A stretch of 64,000 nt of DNA from Achromobacter insolitus (GCF_002209555.1 NZ_NJIF01000002.1:248001-312000); one strand, 5' to 3'; shown: positions 26,302 through 35,687, counted from the stretch's first letter. Program-made: numbers and translations. Notes: generated by a model not told the origin, from the letters alone.

Positions 26302-27909
26302 ATGAGCAGCGTCACTGTAGACCACGTGTCGCCGGGCCACGGCCACGGTCACGATGACCACCACCACGCCATCCCCACCGGCTGGCGCCGCTGGCTTTTC
26401 GCCACGAACCACAAAGACATCGGGACGATGTATCTCATCTTCTCGTTCGTCATGCTGCTGGAAGGCGGCACCCTGGCACTGCTGCTGCGCACCGAGCTCT
26501 TCGAGCCGGGCCTGCAGTTCTTCCGCCCCGAACTCTTCAACCAGTTCACCACCATGCACGGCCTCGTCATGGTGTTCGGCGCGGTCATGCCGGCGTTCGT
26601 GGGCTTCGCCAACTGGATGATCCCGATGCAGATCGGCGCCTCCGACATGGCGTTCGCCCGCATGAACAATTTCAGCTTCTGGCTGCTGCCGGTGGCCGCG
26701 ATCATGCTGACGGCGTCGTTCTTCGTGCCGGGCGGTGCCACCGCGGCCGGCTGGACGCTGTATGCGCCTCTGTCGCTGCAGATGGGCCCGGGCATGGACC
26801 TGGCGATCTTCGCGCTGCACATCATGGGCGCCTCGTCCATCATGGGTGCGATCAACATCATCGTCACCATCCTGAACATGCGCGCGCCCGGCCTCACGCT
26901 GATGAAGATGCCGCTGTTCTGCTGGACCTGGCTGATCACCGCCTTCCTGCTGCTGGCCGTGATGCCCGTGCTGGCCGCCGCCATCACCATGGTGCTGACC
27001 GACCGCCACTTCGGCACGGGCTTCTTCAACGCCGCCGCTGGCGGCGACCCGGTCCTGTACCAGCACGTGTTCTGGTTCTTCGGGCACCCCGAGGTCTACA
27101 TCATGATTTTGCCGGCGTTCGGCATCGTGTCGGCCATCGTGCCCGCGTTCGCCCGCAAGAAGCTGTTCGGCTATGCCTCCATGGTCTACGCCACGGCTTC
27201 CATCGCCGTGCTGTCCTTCATCGTGTGGGCGCACCATATGTTCACGACCGGCATGCCGGTGACGGGCCAACTCTACTTCATGTACGCCACCATGCTCATC
27301 TCCATCCCGACCGGGGTGAAGGTGTTCAACTGGGTTGCGACGATGTGGCGCGGTTCCATGACGTTCGAGACGCCCATGCTGTTCTCGATCGGCTTCATCT
27401 TCGTGTTCACCATGGGCGGCTTTACCGGCCTGATCCTGTCGGTGGCCCCGATCGACATCCAGGTCCACGACACCTACTACGTGGTGGCGCACTTCCATTA
27501 CGTGCTGGTGGCGGGCTCGCTGTTCGCCCTGTTCGCCGGCGCCTACTACTGGGTGCCGAAGTGGACCGGCCGCATGTACAGCGAAAAGCTGGGCAAGCTG
27601 CACTTCTGGTCGACGCTGATCTCGTTCAACGTCACCTTCTTCCCGATGCACTTCCTGGGCCTGGCAGGCATGCCGCGCCGCTATGCCGACTACGCCGGCC
27701 AGTTCACGACGTTCCACCAGATGGCCACCATCGGCGCGTTCTGGTTCGGCCTGTCGCAGCTGATCTTCCTGTGGGCGATGGTGCGTTGCTACATGGGCAA
27801 GGGTGAGCCCGCGGCGGCCAAGCCGTGGGACGGCGCCGAAGGCCTGGAATGGACGGTGCCCTCGCCGGCTCCGTTCCACACCTTCGAAACCCCGCCCGAA
27901 GTGAAGTGA
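26302..27909 (+). CDS. coxA: Cytochrome c oxidase subunit I
   Basis: 535 residues, 12 membrane helices. Heme a, heme a3 and CuB ligands are seen in [30 protein letters not shown] (CuB His and the cross-linked Tyr), WAHHMFTTG and [14 protein letters not shown]. This is the catalytic, proton-pumping subunit. A short His-rich N-terminus ([11 protein letters not shown]) precedes the first helix and could bind metal. The ATG has AAGGAG at a good distance. It is 104 bp after coxB. Confidence 0.97.
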   Translation: MSSVTVDHVSPGHGHGHDDHHHAIPTGWRRWLFATNHKDIGTMYLIFSFVMLLEGGTLALLLRTELFEPGLQFFRPELFNQFTTMHGLVMVFGAVMPAFVGFANWMIPMQIGASDMAFARMNNFSFWLLPVAAIMLTASFFVPGGATAAGWTLYAPLSLQMGPGMDLAIFALHIMGASSIMGAINIIVTILNMRAPGLTLMKMPLFCWTWLITAFLLLAVMPVLAAAITMVLTDRHFGTGFFNAAAGGDPVLYQHVFWFFGHPEVYIMILPAFGIVSAIVPAFARKKLFGYASMVYATASIAVLSFIVWAHHMFTTGMPVTGQLYFMYATMLISIPTGVKVFNWVATMWRGSMTFETPMLFSIGFIFVFTMGGFTGLILSVAPIDIQVHDTYYVVAHFHYVLVAGSLFALFAGAYYWVPKWTGRMYSEKLGKLHFWSTLISFNVTFFPMHFLGLAGMPRRYADYAGQFTTFHQMATIGAFWFGLSQLIFLWAMVRCYMGKGEPAAAKPWDGAEGLEWTVPSPAPFHTFETPPEVK

Positions 27910-27940
27910 AGCAGCCTTTCATGTTCCAGGTAGCACAGCA

Positions 27941-28066
27941 ATGACACCCGAGCAGCGCCGCCGCAACAAAATCGCAGGTCTGGTCCTGCTGGCTTTCGTC
28001 ATTGCCGTGTTTGCCTGGACCGTGCTGCGCGGCTCGGCCCTGCTGTCCGGCGTCGCCGTCAATTAG
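27941..28066 (+). CDS. Small single-helix protein, cytochrome oxidase assembly type
   Basis: 41 residues (MTPEQRRRNKIAGLVLLAF ...) with one membrane helix after a basic N-terminus. Tiny proteins of this pattern between coxA and the assembly genes are annotated in Burkholderiales as cytochrome oxidase small assembly proteins. It lies 31 bp after coxA and 9 bp before the DUF2970 gene. Position and pattern are the only evidence; the molecular role is unknown. Confidence 0.7.
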   Translation: MTPEQRRRNKIAGLVLLAFVIAVFAWTVLRGSALLSGVAVN

Positions 28067-28075
28067 GCGCAGGCC

Positions 28076-28300
28076 ATGAGCGACGACCTGCGCGAAACCT
28101 CCCAGCGCAAGCTGAGTTTCCTTCAGACCATGAAGGCGGTGGCGTGGGGGTTCTTCGGTGTGCGCAAGGGGGCGGGCCACCGGGAAGACGTCGCCAAGCT
28201 CAATCCGGTCCACGTGATCGTGGCGGGGCTGCTGGCAGCGGCTATCTTCGTTACTGTGCTGGTATTAATTGTGCGTTGGGCCGTTTCCAGCCTGACTTGA
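28076..28300 (+). CDS. DUF2970 small membrane protein
   Basis: 74 residues. The segment QTMKAVAWGFFGVRKGAGHREDV followed by a single C-terminal helix (HVIVAGLLAAAIFVTVLVLIV) is the DUF2970 pattern. In beta-proteobacteria this gene stands between cox11 (ctaG) and coxC. Here cox11 is missing and the gene directly follows the 41-residue protein. Function unknown, presumably linked to oxidase biogenesis. Confidence 0.85.
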   Translation: MSDDLRETSQRKLSFLQTMKAVAWGFFGVRKGAGHREDVAKLNPVHVIVAGLLAAAIFVTVLVLIVRWAVSSLT

Positions 28301-28338
28301 ATCACTTAATTCTATAAATCTGTACCAGGGAGAAAGCC

Positions 28339-29214
28339 ATGAGTGCAAGCCACTCGGTTCAAGGTAAAGAGGCACCGTACTACTTCGTGCCCGCCGATTC
28401 GGGTCATCCCGTGCGTACGGCTGTGGCGCTGCTGTTCATGGGCCTGAGCGCCGCGGCCTGGATCAACGGCGTCAGCTGGGCCAAATGGACCCTGCTGGCA
28501 GGTTTCATCGGCTTGATCGTGGTGCTGTACTACTGGTTCGGCGACGCCATCCACGAATCCGAGATCGGCCTGAACAGCAAGCGCATCGACGGTTCCTACC
28601 GTTGGGGCATGAGCTGGTTCATCTTCTCGGAAGTCATGTTCTTTGCGGCGTTCTTCGGCGCCCTGTGGTACACGCGCACGATCACTACGCCGTGGCTGGG
28701 CGATATGGATCACCGCCTGATGCTGTGGCCCGACTTCCAGGCCGTGTGGCCGAACTTCGGCCCGGCTGGCGTGGTTGAGCACTTCCAGACCGTCGGGCCC
28801 TTCTGGCTGCCCACCATCAACACCGCACTGCTGTTGAGCTCCGGCGTCACGCTGACCATCGCCCACCACGCGCTGCGCGAGAACCATCGCGGCAAGACGA
28901 TCTTCTGGCTGCTGGCCACGGTCGTGCTGGGCTTTGTCTTCGTGGCCTGTCAGGCTTACGAATACCACCACGCCTATACCGAGCTGAACCTGAAGTTCAA
29001 TTCGGGCGCCTATGGTTCGCTGTTCTACATGTTGACGGGCTTCCACGGCTTCCACGTGCTGCTGGGCGCCACCATGCTGACGGTCATCCTGATCCGCCTG
29101 ATCCGCGGCCATTTCACGGCCGACCATCACTTCGGTTTTGAAGGCGCCGCTTGGTACTGGCACTTCGTGGACGTGGTGTGGCTGGGCCTGTACTTGTTCG
29201 TGTACTGGTTCTGA
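28339..29214 (+). CDS. coxC: Cytochrome c oxidase subunit III
   Basis: 291 residues, seven membrane helices. Subunit III hallmarks include WGMSWFIFSEVMFFAAFFGALWY, the QAYEYHHAY segment, GSLFYMLTGFHGFHVLLG and the C-terminal AAWYWHFVDVVWLGLYLFVY. It stabilises subunit I proton uptake. A Shine-Dalgarno (AGGGAG) precedes the ATG. A strong hairpin after the stop separates it from the later assembly genes. Confidence 0.96.
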   Translation: MSASHSVQGKEAPYYFVPADSGHPVRTAVALLFMGLSAAAWINGVSWAKWTLLAGFIGLIVVLYYWFGDAIHESEIGLNSKRIDGSYRWGMSWFIFSEVMFFAAFFGALWYTRTITTPWLGDMDHRLMLWPDFQAVWPNFGPAGVVEHFQTVGPFWLPTINTALLLSSGVTLTIAHHALRENHRGKTIFWLLATVVLGFVFVACQAYEYHHAYTELNLKFNSGAYGSLFYMLTGFHGFHVLLGATMLTVILIRLIRGHFTADHHFGFEGAAWYWHFVDVVWLGLYLFVYWF

Positions 29215-29232
29215 TCGTTACGCGGAACAAAT

Positions 29233-29270
29233 AAAGCGCGCCAGTTCTTATGCGAGAACTGGCGCGCTTT
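29233..29270. terminator. Long perfect hairpin after coxC
   Basis: A 16-bp perfect stem (29233-29248 with 29255-29270, AAAGCGCGCCAGTTCT and its complement) with a 6-nt loop. The stem begins with A and ends with T runs, so it can terminate coxC and the convergent small gene alike. Confidence 0.8.
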
Positions 29271-29318
29271 ACTCATCTGCAATCGTCATGCATTGCCGGG
29301 AACCCGCGCCCCGGATGC

Positions 29319-29519
29319 CTATCTAAGGCCTGTGCTTTCGATCCAGCCCATGTGATGGGCGAACAGCACGAACAGAAACAGGGCCACCGATAATCCGATG
29401 CGCACCGTCAGTGCGTTGACCGTGCGGCTGGTGGTTCCTTTGTCCCGCATCAGGTAGACCAGGGCCGATGCCAGGCTGGCCAGAATCCCGATAAAGGCCA
29501 GGACGACGAAAACGCGCAT
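29319..29519 (-). CDS. Twin-transmembrane protein (DUF2909 type)
   Basis: 66 residues, two membrane helices (VFVVLAFIGILASLASALVYL and IGLSVALFLFVLFAHHMGWI) joined by a basic loop MRDKGTTSRTVNALTVR. Small proteins of this shape sit between coxC and SURF1 in many beta-proteobacteria, on the opposite strand as here. The start at 29519 (MRVFVVLAF) is chosen because the longer frame adds a non-family leader. Role in oxidase assembly is inferred from position only. Confidence 0.8.
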   Translation of the reverse strand: MRVFVVLAFIGILASLASALVYLMRDKGTTSRTVNALTVRIGLSVALFLFVLFAHHMGWIESTGLR

Positions 29520-29558
29520 GGTGGTCTCCGGACGAATCAGAGTAGTTAGTGTAGAAAT

Positions 29559-30365
29559 ATGGCCCGACCGCATTCAACCCGATACACGGTAGCCGCTTTG
29601 CTGCTGCTGGGTGTTGCCGTGATCATTCTGGCATCGCTGGGGCAATGGCAATTGCGCCGCGGCGACGAGCGACGCGCCATTCTGGCCGCTATCGAAGCGG
29701 GCCGCAAGCAAGCGCCCTTGCCCCTGACCCCGGCGACCGACCCCGCCGAGATGACCGCTTGGCGTTCGGCCCAGGCCAGCGGGGTATGGCTGCCGCAATT
29801 CAGTGTACTGCTGGACAACCGCAACCACGACGGCAAGCCCGGCTACTGGCTGGCCACGCCGCTATTGCTGGATGCCGATGCGCGTCGCGCGGTGCTGGTG
29901 CTGCGGGGCTGGATTCCGCGTGTCATGGGCGTCCAGGGCCAGGGCCCCGCACAACCGCAGCTGCCCGCCACGCCCGAAGGGCCGCAGACGGTGACGGGCG
30001 AGCTGTCGCCGCGGGTCCCGCGACTGTTCGAGCTTTGGTCGCTGGGCGGTCCGGAGCAGTCCGCCTTGCCGGCATCGCTGCCAGCGGCCGGCGGCGCGCT
30101 GCCGCAGGTGCAGAACCTGCCGCTGGACGCCTACGCCCGGGCTACTGGCCTGGCCCTGTTGCCTACCGTGCTGTCGCAGGCCGACGGCAGCGCGGACGAT
30201 GGTCTGGTGCGGGACTGGCCGCAGCCGTCCGTGGATTTCCAGCAGAACACGTCTTACGCCGTGCAGTGGTTTGCTTTTGCTTCGATTGCCGCCGTCGCGT
30301 GGCTGGTGGTGCTGGGGGGCGCCATCCGGCGCATGCGGCGTGAAAAAAACACGCTAGGCGCCTGA
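29559..30365 (+). CDS. SURF1-family oxidase assembly protein
   Basis: 268 residues. Two helices bracket a periplasmic domain: the N-terminal LLGVAVIILASLGQWQLRRGDER (conserved GxWQxxR motif) and a C-terminal YAVQWFAFASIAAVAWLVV. The segments LLDNRNHDGKPGYWLATPL and VLVLRGWIPR are SURF1 hallmarks. SURF1 assists heme A insertion into subunit I. It is divergent from the twin-transmembrane gene with a 39-bp gap, and followed by a SCO-like protein. Confidence 0.93.
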   Translation: MARPHSTRYTVAALLLLGVAVIILASLGQWQLRRGDERRAILAAIEAGRKQAPLPLTPATDPAEMTAWRSAQASGVWLPQFSVLLDNRNHDGKPGYWLATPLLLDADARRAVLVLRGWIPRVMGVQGQGPAQPQLPATPEGPQTVTGELSPRVPRLFELWSLGGPEQSALPASLPAAGGALPQVQNLPLDAYARATGLALLPTVLSQADGSADDGLVRDWPQPSVDFQQNTSYAVQWFAFASIAAVAWLVVLGGAIRRMRREKNTLGA

Positions 30366-30407
30366 CCGGGGCGCCGACTCTTAACCCGCAAGACGACAGG
30401 ATACAAA

Positions 30408-31037
30408 GTGGCTCGCGACCTTTCCTCTACCAAGCCTGCACGTAAGCGCTCTTTGATGCCGATGCTGCTGGTGTTCCTGTGCTCGTTGGCGCCCATCGTC
30501 GCGGCGGTCGTGGTCTACATGAATCCGCAATGGTGGCCCGATGAATCCAGCAACTACGGCGCGCTGGTGAACCCGCAGCGGCCCATGCCCGTGGCCGGCG
30601 AACTGCGCCTGACGACGCTGGATGGCAAGCCCTTCGATCTGCAGAGCTTGAAGGGCAAATGGCTGCTGGTGGCCGCGGATGGCGGCGCCTGCCCGGAAAG
30701 CTGCGCCCGCAAGCTCTTCATCGCGCGCAATAGCCACGCCAGCCAGGGCAAGAATGTCGACCGGCTGGCGCGCGTCTGGTTCATTACCGATGATGCGCCC
30801 GTGCCGGACAAGGTGCTGGAAGCCTACAAAGGCACGATCATGGTGCGCGCCAACCCCGATCAGCTGGCGCGGTTCCTGCTGGCGCGCGATACGGCCGCAG
30901 GCCAGCCCCCGCTGGAGGCGCCGATCTGGGTGATCGATCCACTGGGCAATCTGATGATGCAGTACCCTGCCGAGGCTGACGGGGTGAAGGTGCGCAAGGA
31001 CATCAGCAAGCTGGTCTACAGCTCGAGGATAGGGTGA
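30408..31037 (+). CDS. Membrane-anchored SCO/thioredoxin-like protein
   Basis: 209 residues. One N-terminal helix (LLVFLCSLAPIVAAVVVYM) precedes a thioredoxin-fold domain whose LKGKWLLVAADGGACPESCARKLF contains CPESC, the C-x3-C copper/redox spacing of SCO proteins. A His in the usual third-ligand position was not found, unlike the true SCO1 gene at 33219. The start is GTG at 30408. Together with SURF1 upstream and heme A synthase downstream it is probably a copper-site or redox assembly helper. Confidence 0.75.
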   Translation: MARDLSSTKPARKRSLMPMLLVFLCSLAPIVAAVVVYMNPQWWPDESSNYGALVNPQRPMPVAGELRLTTLDGKPFDLQSLKGKWLLVAADGGACPESCARKLFIARNSHASQGKNVDRLARVWFITDDAPVPDKVLEAYKGTIMVRANPDQLARFLLARDTAAGQPPLEAPIWVIDPLGNLMMQYPAEADGVKVRKDISKLVYSSRIG

Positions 31038-31115
31038 CCCCCCCGGAGCGCCTGCGGCGCTTCCCCCCCAGGGGGCGCCGCAGCAGACCGGCGGAGCCGG
31101 ATCTGCGCGGCCCTG
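31036..31115. repeat. Palindrome-rich intergenic repeat
   Basis: Immediately past the SCO-like stop: GCGCCTGCGGCGC, a C-run/G-run hairpin (CCCCCCC-A-GGGGG), and an imperfect stem GCAGACCGGC/GCCGGATCTGC. Style resembles the hairpin-rich repeats at 20054-20203, but the sequence is different. Confidence 0.5.
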
Positions 31116-31253
31116 ATTGGGAGATGGTGTTTGCATGCGGGGGGCATGGTGCGAGGGAGAGAGCGGGATGGCCGCTTGCGGCTTGCCGGTGTGGCGGCGG
31201 TGGGGGCTGCTGGTTTTTCGTGCCGCGGAATCCGCGCGGCAGAGTCATGGTTT

Positions 31254-32294
31254 ATGGAAATGGAACGCATCAAATCGCGGTATCGCAAGCTGGTTTTCTT
31301 CACCTGGTTCCTGACGCTGGACCTGATCATGTTCGGGGCCTTCGTGCGGCTGACGGATTCGGGCCTGGGCTGTCCCGACTGGCCTGGCTGCTACGGTAGC
31401 GTGACGCCGCTAGGCGCGATGGGCGACATCCATGAAGCATCCCAGGCCATGCCTTTCGGTCCGGTTACGTTGTCCAAGGCCTGGATCGAGATGATTCACC
31501 GCTATGTGGGCACCATCCTGGGCATGCTGATCATCGGCATCGTCTACATGGCGTGGCGCTACCGCCGCCAATTGGGTCGCTCGCCGGCTCTGGCCATCGT
31601 GACGCTGATCGCTGTTTGCGTGCAGGGTGCGTTCGGCGCCTGGACCGTGACGCACAAGCTCATGCCCGTCGTCGTGACCTCGCACCTGGTGTTTGGGTTG
31701 TCGGTGCTGGCCCTGATGACCTGGCTGTCGGCGCGCGAACGCCCGCATCTGGCCGTGGCGGCAGCGGCCGCGCGCTGGAAGCCCTGGGTGGCCGGGGGCT
31801 TCGCCCTGTTGCTGGCGCAGGTAACGCTGGGCGGCTGGGTCAGCACCAATTACGCCGCGCTGGCCTGCATGGATTTCCCCAAATGTCATGGGGCCTGGGT
31901 GCCGGAAATGGATTTCCATGGCGGCTATTCCATCATCCGCGCCCTGGGTGAACTGCCGTCGGGCGAAATGATTTCCCAACCGGCGCTGACCGCCATCCAC
32001 TGGGTCCACCGCAACTTCGCCTTCGTGGTGTTCCTGTATCTGGGCATATTGGCCGCGCGCCTGCGCGCCGAGCCCGGCCTGCGGGGGCCGGCCACGCTGA
32101 TGCTGGCGCTGCTGGGCGCGCAGCTGCTGACAGGCCTGACCACCATTTTTTTCCAGTGGCCGCTCTTGATCGCGGTGCTGCACAATGGAGGGGCCGCCGG
32201 CCTGACCCTGGCCGCGGTGGTTTTGATGGTGCGTTTGTCCACGGCAGGGCGCCCGCCGGCCGGGGGCTACGACCCCAATTCGGTGCGCGTTTAA
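31254..32294 (+). CDS. ctaA: Heme A synthase (COX15/CtaA)
   Basis: 346 residues, about eight membrane helices in two pseudo-repeats. Conserved histidines are in [20 protein letters not shown] and [11 protein letters not shown]. Each half has a Cys pair on an outer loop ([11 protein letters not shown] and [10 protein letters not shown]), as in type-B/C heme A synthases. It oxidises the methyl group of heme O to formyl, giving heme A for subunit I. The start at 31254 ([13 protein letters not shown]) is chosen over 31131, whose extra 41 residues run through the repeat-rich gap. Confidence 0.93.
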   Translation: MEMERIKSRYRKLVFFTWFLTLDLIMFGAFVRLTDSGLGCPDWPGCYGSVTPLGAMGDIHEASQAMPFGPVTLSKAWIEMIHRYVGTILGMLIIGIVYMAWRYRRQLGRSPALAIVTLIAVCVQGAFGAWTVTHKLMPVVVTSHLVFGLSVLALMTWLSARERPHLAVAAAAARWKPWVAGGFALLLAQVTLGGWVSTNYAALACMDFPKCHGAWVPEMDFHGGYSIIRALGELPSGEMISQPALTAIHWVHRNFAFVVFLYLGILAARLRAEPGLRGPATLMLALLGAQLLTGLTTIFFQWPLLIAVLHNGGAAGLTLAAVVLMVRLSTAGRPPAGGYDPNSVRV

Positions 32295-32307
32295 AATAGG
32301 GCCCACT

Positions 32308-33201
32308 ATGACCAGTATTGCCGCTCCCCAGCCCGGATTGTTCCGCCAGTATTTCGTCCTCACCAAGCCGCGTGTGACGCAATTGGCGGTGTTTTGCGCC
32401 GTGATCGGCATGTTCCTGGCGGCGCCGGGCATTCCGGACATGCGCCGCGTGCTGTTCGGCACGCTGGGTATCTGGCTGCTGGCCGCGGCGGCCTTCGCCA
32501 TCAATTGCCTGATCGAACAGGAAATCGACGCCCGCATGCTGCGCACCGCACGCCGCGGCACGGCGCGCGGCACGATTTCGGCGTTCCAGGTGCTGAGCAT
32601 GTCCGGCCTGCTGGGCGGCGCCGGCATGTTCGTGCTCTATCACCTGGTCAATCCGCTGACCATGTGGCTGACGTTCGCCACCTTCGTGGGCTATGCCGTC
32701 ATCTATACCGTCATTCTCAAGCCGCGCACGCCGCAGAACATCGTCATCGGCGGTCTGTCGGGCGCGATGCCGCCGGCCCTGGGCTGGGCCACCGTGGCGG
32801 ATTCGGTACCGGCCGAAGCCTGGATCCTGGTGCTTATCATCTTCATCTGGACGCCGCCGCACTTCTGGGCGCTGGCGCTCTACCGCAACCACGACTACGC
32901 CAAGGCCGGCCTGCCGATGCTGCCGGTCACGCACGGCAACCAGTTCACGCGCCTGCACATCCTCTTGTACAGCGTGGCGCTGGTTGCCACGACGCTGTTG
33001 CCGTACGCCATCCGCATGAGCGGCGAACTCTACCTGGCTTCGGCGTTGGTGCTGGGCGGCATGTTCGTGTCCTACGCGTGGCGGCTGTATCGCGCCTACA
33101 GCGACGAGCTGGCGCGCAGCATGTTCCGTTTTTCCATTCTCTACCTGGCGTTGCTGTTTGGCGCCCTGCTGGTGGACCACTGGGTCGGCCTGTTGCGCTG
33201 A
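32308..33201 (+). CDS. ctaB: Protoheme IX farnesyltransferase (heme O synthase)
   Basis: 297 residues of the UbiA superfamily with about nine helices. The prenyl-diphosphate/Mg-binding region reads [16 protein letters not shown] and the second motif [18 protein letters not shown]. It attaches farnesyl to heme B giving heme O, the substrate of CtaA encoded 13 bp upstream. The first Asp of the classical NxxxD motif is Glu here. Confidence 0.95.
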   Translation: MTSIAAPQPGLFRQYFVLTKPRVTQLAVFCAVIGMFLAAPGIPDMRRVLFGTLGIWLLAAAAFAINCLIEQEIDARMLRTARRGTARGTISAFQVLSMSGLLGGAGMFVLYHLVNPLTMWLTFATFVGYAVIYTVILKPRTPQNIVIGGLSGAMPPALGWATVADSVPAEAWILVLIIFIWTPPHFWALALYRNHDYAKAGLPMLPVTHGNQFTRLHILLYSVALVATTLLPYAIRMSGELYLASALVLGGMFVSYAWRLYRAYSDELARSMFRFSILYLALLFGALLVDHWVGLLR

Positions 33202-33218
33202 TCCCCTGGAGGTTGTCG

Positions 33219-33824
33219 ATGTCCGTGTTTTCCACCAGCCGTCGGCTGGTCCTGCGCCTGGGCGCTGCCGCCGCTTTTACCGCTGCCTTGGCCGCCTGCG
33301 GCGACAGCGCTCCCGTATTCAAGGGCAGCGACATCAGCGGCACGCAGTTGGGCCGCGGCATGGAGCTGGTCGATTACAACGGCAAGACGCGTCAACTGTC
33401 GGATTTCGCTGGCAAGGTAGTCGTCGTGTTCTTCGGCTTCACGCAATGCCCGGACGTGTGCCCCACCTCGCTTGCCGAACTGACCGAAGTCATGAAAAAG
33501 CTCGGCCCGGATGCTGACCGCGTGCAGGTGCTGCTGATCACCGTGGACCCCGAGCGCGACACGCCTGAAGTCCTGAAGCAGTACGTCACCGCCTTCGATC
33601 CGCGCTTTCTGGGACTGACGGGCTCGCCCGATCAGGTCAAGAAGGCCGCTGCCTCGTTCAAGGCCTATTACGCCAAGGCGCCCACCAAGGACGGCAGCTA
33701 CACGATGGATCACACGGCCGCGTTCTACCTGCTGGACGGCAAGGGCGAATCGCGCGTGCTGGCCAACAACAATATCGGGGTGGATGCCCTGACGCAGGAC
33801 ATCAAGGCTCTGCTCAAGGGTTGA
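33219..33824 (+). CDS. SCO1/SenC copper-chaperone lipoprotein
   Basis: 201 residues. An N-terminal signal with twin Arg (SRRLVLRLG) ends in a lipobox LAAC, lipidated Cys27. The thioredoxin-like domain has C77-PDV-C81 and His165 (MDHTAAFY), the three copper ligands of SCO proteins. It delivers or reduces the CuA site of subunit II. Start 33219 is supported by GGAGG 6 nt upstream, 17 bp after ctaB; the much longer frame from 32394 is a shadow of ctaB. Last gene of the oxidase cluster. Confidence 0.94.
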   Translation: MSVFSTSRRLVLRLGAAAAFTAALAACGDSAPVFKGSDISGTQLGRGMELVDYNGKTRQLSDFAGKVVVVFFGFTQCPDVCPTSLAELTEVMKKLGPDADRVQVLLITVDPERDTPEVLKQYVTAFDPRFLGLTGSPDQVKKAAASFKAYYAKAPTKDGSYTMDHTAAFYLLDGKGESRVLANNNIGVDALTQDIKALLKG

Positions 33825-33827
33825 GCG

Positions 33828-33859
33828 GCCAGGCCACCCTGTGGTGGTGGCGGCCTGGC
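33828..33859. terminator. Hairpin between convergent sco and DUF3717 genes
   Basis: GCCAGGCC (33828-33835) pairs with GGCCTGGC (33852-33859), with further ACC/GGT pairing inside. No U-run follows, so bidirectional termination is only plausible. Confidence 0.45.
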
Positions 33860-34078
33860 TTACTTGCCCGCGGCCGCCCAGCCGGCCAGCGCGGCGCGGG
33901 CCTGGTCGCTCAGTTCGGTGGCGGAGATCTCGCGCCGGTGCGCCATGATCATCAGCGCGTAGGGCGTGGCCAGCGCGGCAGCTTCGGGGCACAGGCGGGA
34001 TTCGTCGCCTACCGACGGCGAAATGTTGCGCCAGTAGTTGATGGCCTGTTCGAGCTGGGGCAGGGTAATGGGATCCAT
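33860..34078 (-). CDS. DUF3717 protein
   Basis: 72 residues, starting MDPITLPQLEQAINYWRN, continuing LCPEAAALATPYALMIMAHRR, the DUF3717 pattern seen as a small soluble protein in Burkholderiales. The start at 34078 replaces a longer frame to 34144 because it begins exactly at the family N-terminus. No function is known; it is convergent with the oxidase cluster and shares no operon. Confidence 0.82.
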   Translation of the reverse strand: MDPITLPQLEQAINYWRNISPSVGDESRLCPEAAALATPYALMIMAHRREISATELSDQARAALAGWAAAGK

Positions 34079-34209
34079 CCGTCTATTGTCCACGAATGGA
34101 AGGGGCTGTCCACCCGCCGGCTTCCTGCAAAGAAGCGTCACCATCGCAACACGCCGAAACCGCGCCCGGGTGCTATACCACTGCCGGTTAGTAACGATGG
34201 AGCATCGTC

Positions 34210-34872
34210 ATGAATACATCCTCGAAAATCGAAGCCGCGCGCCGCGGCCTCCATCCTCTGGTTGCCGCCGCGGCAATCGCCGTCATCGTCATGTGTACCG
34301 TGGGCGTGGCCGCCGTGATGGGCTGGCTGCCCTCGCCTTCGGCCAATCCGCATGCGGACGAGCCCGTGGCGGAGGCCGGCCCGGAAGGCGCCAACCTGGC
34401 ACCCGCGCCGCAAGCCGCCGTGCCGCCCCCGCCTGCCCAGCAAGGACGCCAGCCAGCCGCTCCCGCGCCGCGCCCGCAAGCCCAGGCTCAAGCCCAGACG
34501 CAGGCGCCGCCTCCTCAGGCCTGCCAGACCTGCGGCGTGGTGGAGTCGATCCGGCAAGTGCAGGTGCCCGTCAAGGACAATAGCGACCACCTTATCGGCA
34601 CCATCGGCGGCGGCGTGGTCGGGGGCGTCGTGGGCAACCAGTTCGGCGGCGGCAGCGGCAAGACGGCGCTGACTGTGCTGGGCGCGGTGGGCGGCGCTTT
34701 GGCAGGCCGTGAAGTTGAGCGTAATATCAGACAGCAACAAACGGTGACGCACTATGAGCTTACGGTGCGCATGAGCGACGGCAGCACGCGCCAGTTCCGC
34801 AGCGCGCAGCCTTTCGCCTTTGCGTCCGGCGACCATGTGCGCGTGGAGAACAATCAGCTGGTGCGCGGATGA
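34210..34872 (+). CDS. Glycine-zipper 2TM-domain envelope protein
   Basis: 220 residues. An N-terminal hydrophobic helix (residues ~17-40) anchors or exports the protein; then a Pro/Ala/Gln-rich linker (about 45-105), a CQTCGVVESIRQVQV block and a glycine-zipper segment (IGTIGGGVVGGVVGNQFGGG ... LGAVGGALAGREVE), ending in a small beta domain (YELTVRMSDGSTRQF). This is the SlyB/PcpL-like (Rick_17kDa) architecture of envelope-stress-related proteins. No lipobox is visible, unlike SlyB. It precedes phaM by 44 bp. Confidence 0.82.
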   Translation: MNTSSKIEAARRGLHPLVAAAAIAVIVMCTVGVAAVMGWLPSPSANPHADEPVAEAGPEGANLAPAPQAAVPPPPAQQGRQPAAPAPRPQAQAQAQTQAPPPQACQTCGVVESIRQVQVPVKDNSDHLIGTIGGGVVGGVVGNQFGGGSGKTALTVLGAVGGALAGREVERNIRQQQTVTHYELTVRMSDGSTRQFRSAQPFAFASGDHVRVENNQLVRG

Positions 34873-34916
34873 TCCCGCCTGCCGGCGACCATCATCTGTC
34901 TTAGGGGAGACCAGGA

Positions 34917-35687
34917 ATGAGCGACCAACACACCAACCCGTTCGTCCTGCCCGGTATGGGCCAGAATTCCGATCTTTCGGGCAATCCGCTCCTGGCCAGC
35001 ATGGAAATGATGCGCCAGGCCTGGGCTGGCCTGACCGGGCCTGGCGGGCTGGCCAGCAGTCTGCCCATGGCCCCCCCGATGAACCTGGAAGACCTGGATC
35101 GCCGTATTGCCGAACTCCGTTCGGTGGAAAACTGGCTGCGCATGAACCTCTCCATGCTGTCCAGCACGATCCAGGGCATGGAAGTCCAACGTTCCACCAT
35201 CAGCACGCTCCGCGCCTTTGTCGACAGCGCGGCCAACCTGGATATGGGCGCCTTCCAGGACAGCGGCGCGGCCTCGCCGCTGGAGGTGGTGCTGGGCCTG
35301 AAGCCCGGGCCCAAGTCCAGCGCGAAACCCGGACCGTCGAGTCCTGCCGCCGATGGCGGCAAGGCCAAGGATGAAGCCTCCGCCAGCGCGGCAGGTCAGC
35401 AGCAATCCGCCACGCCGGGCATGAGCGAGCAGATGGGCGCTGCGGCGCAATCGGCATCCAAGGCCTGGTGGGACCTGTTGCAGCAGCAGTTCAACCAGAT
35501 CGCCGCCGCCACCGCGGCGTCCATGCCTGCGGCACCTGCCGCGGCGCCAGCCGATGCGGCGGCCAAGCCCAAGCCGGGCGAGTCCAAGGCCGCGGCCGCG
35601 CCTGCAGCCAAGGCGTCCAAACCCGCGGCCCGCAAGTCGGCGGCGCCCCGCAAGGCCGCCAAGAAAACCGGACCGGACGCTAGCTAG
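34917..35687 (+). CDS. phaM: PhaM-type polyhydroxyalkanoate granule regulatory protein
   Basis: 256 residues. The N-terminal half (PGMGQNSDLSGNPLLASMEM ... LEDLDRRIAELRSVENWLRMN) matches PhaM, which binds PHA synthase PhaC and tethers granules to the nucleoid. The C-terminal third is a Lys/Ala/Pro-rich, histone-H1-like tail (APAAKASKPAARKSAAPRKAAKK) suited to DNA binding. A Shine-Dalgarno-like AGG lies just before the ATG. PHA synthase itself is not in the window. Confidence 0.85.
   Translation: MSDQHTNPFVLPGMGQNSDLSGNPLLASMEMMRQAWAGLTGPGGLASSLPMAPPMNLEDLDRRIAELRSVENWLRMNLSMLSSTIQGMEVQRSTISTLRAFVDSAANLDMGAFQDSGAASPLEVVLGLKPGPKSSAKPGPSSPAADGGKAKDEASASAAGQQQSATPGMSEQMGAAAQSASKAWWDLLQQQFNQIAAATAASMPAAPAAAPADAAAKPKPGESKAAAAPAAKASKPAARKSAAPRKAAKKTGPDAS

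Noticed and set aside
26242-27879. 545-codon minus-strand frame opposite coxA
   Set aside because: Shadow of coxA, His/Arg/Gln-rich without domains.
32394-33218. Upstream part of the long frame ending in the SCO1 gene
   Set aside because: Out-of-frame shadow of ctaB; the SCO1 signal peptide and GGAGG place the start at 33219.
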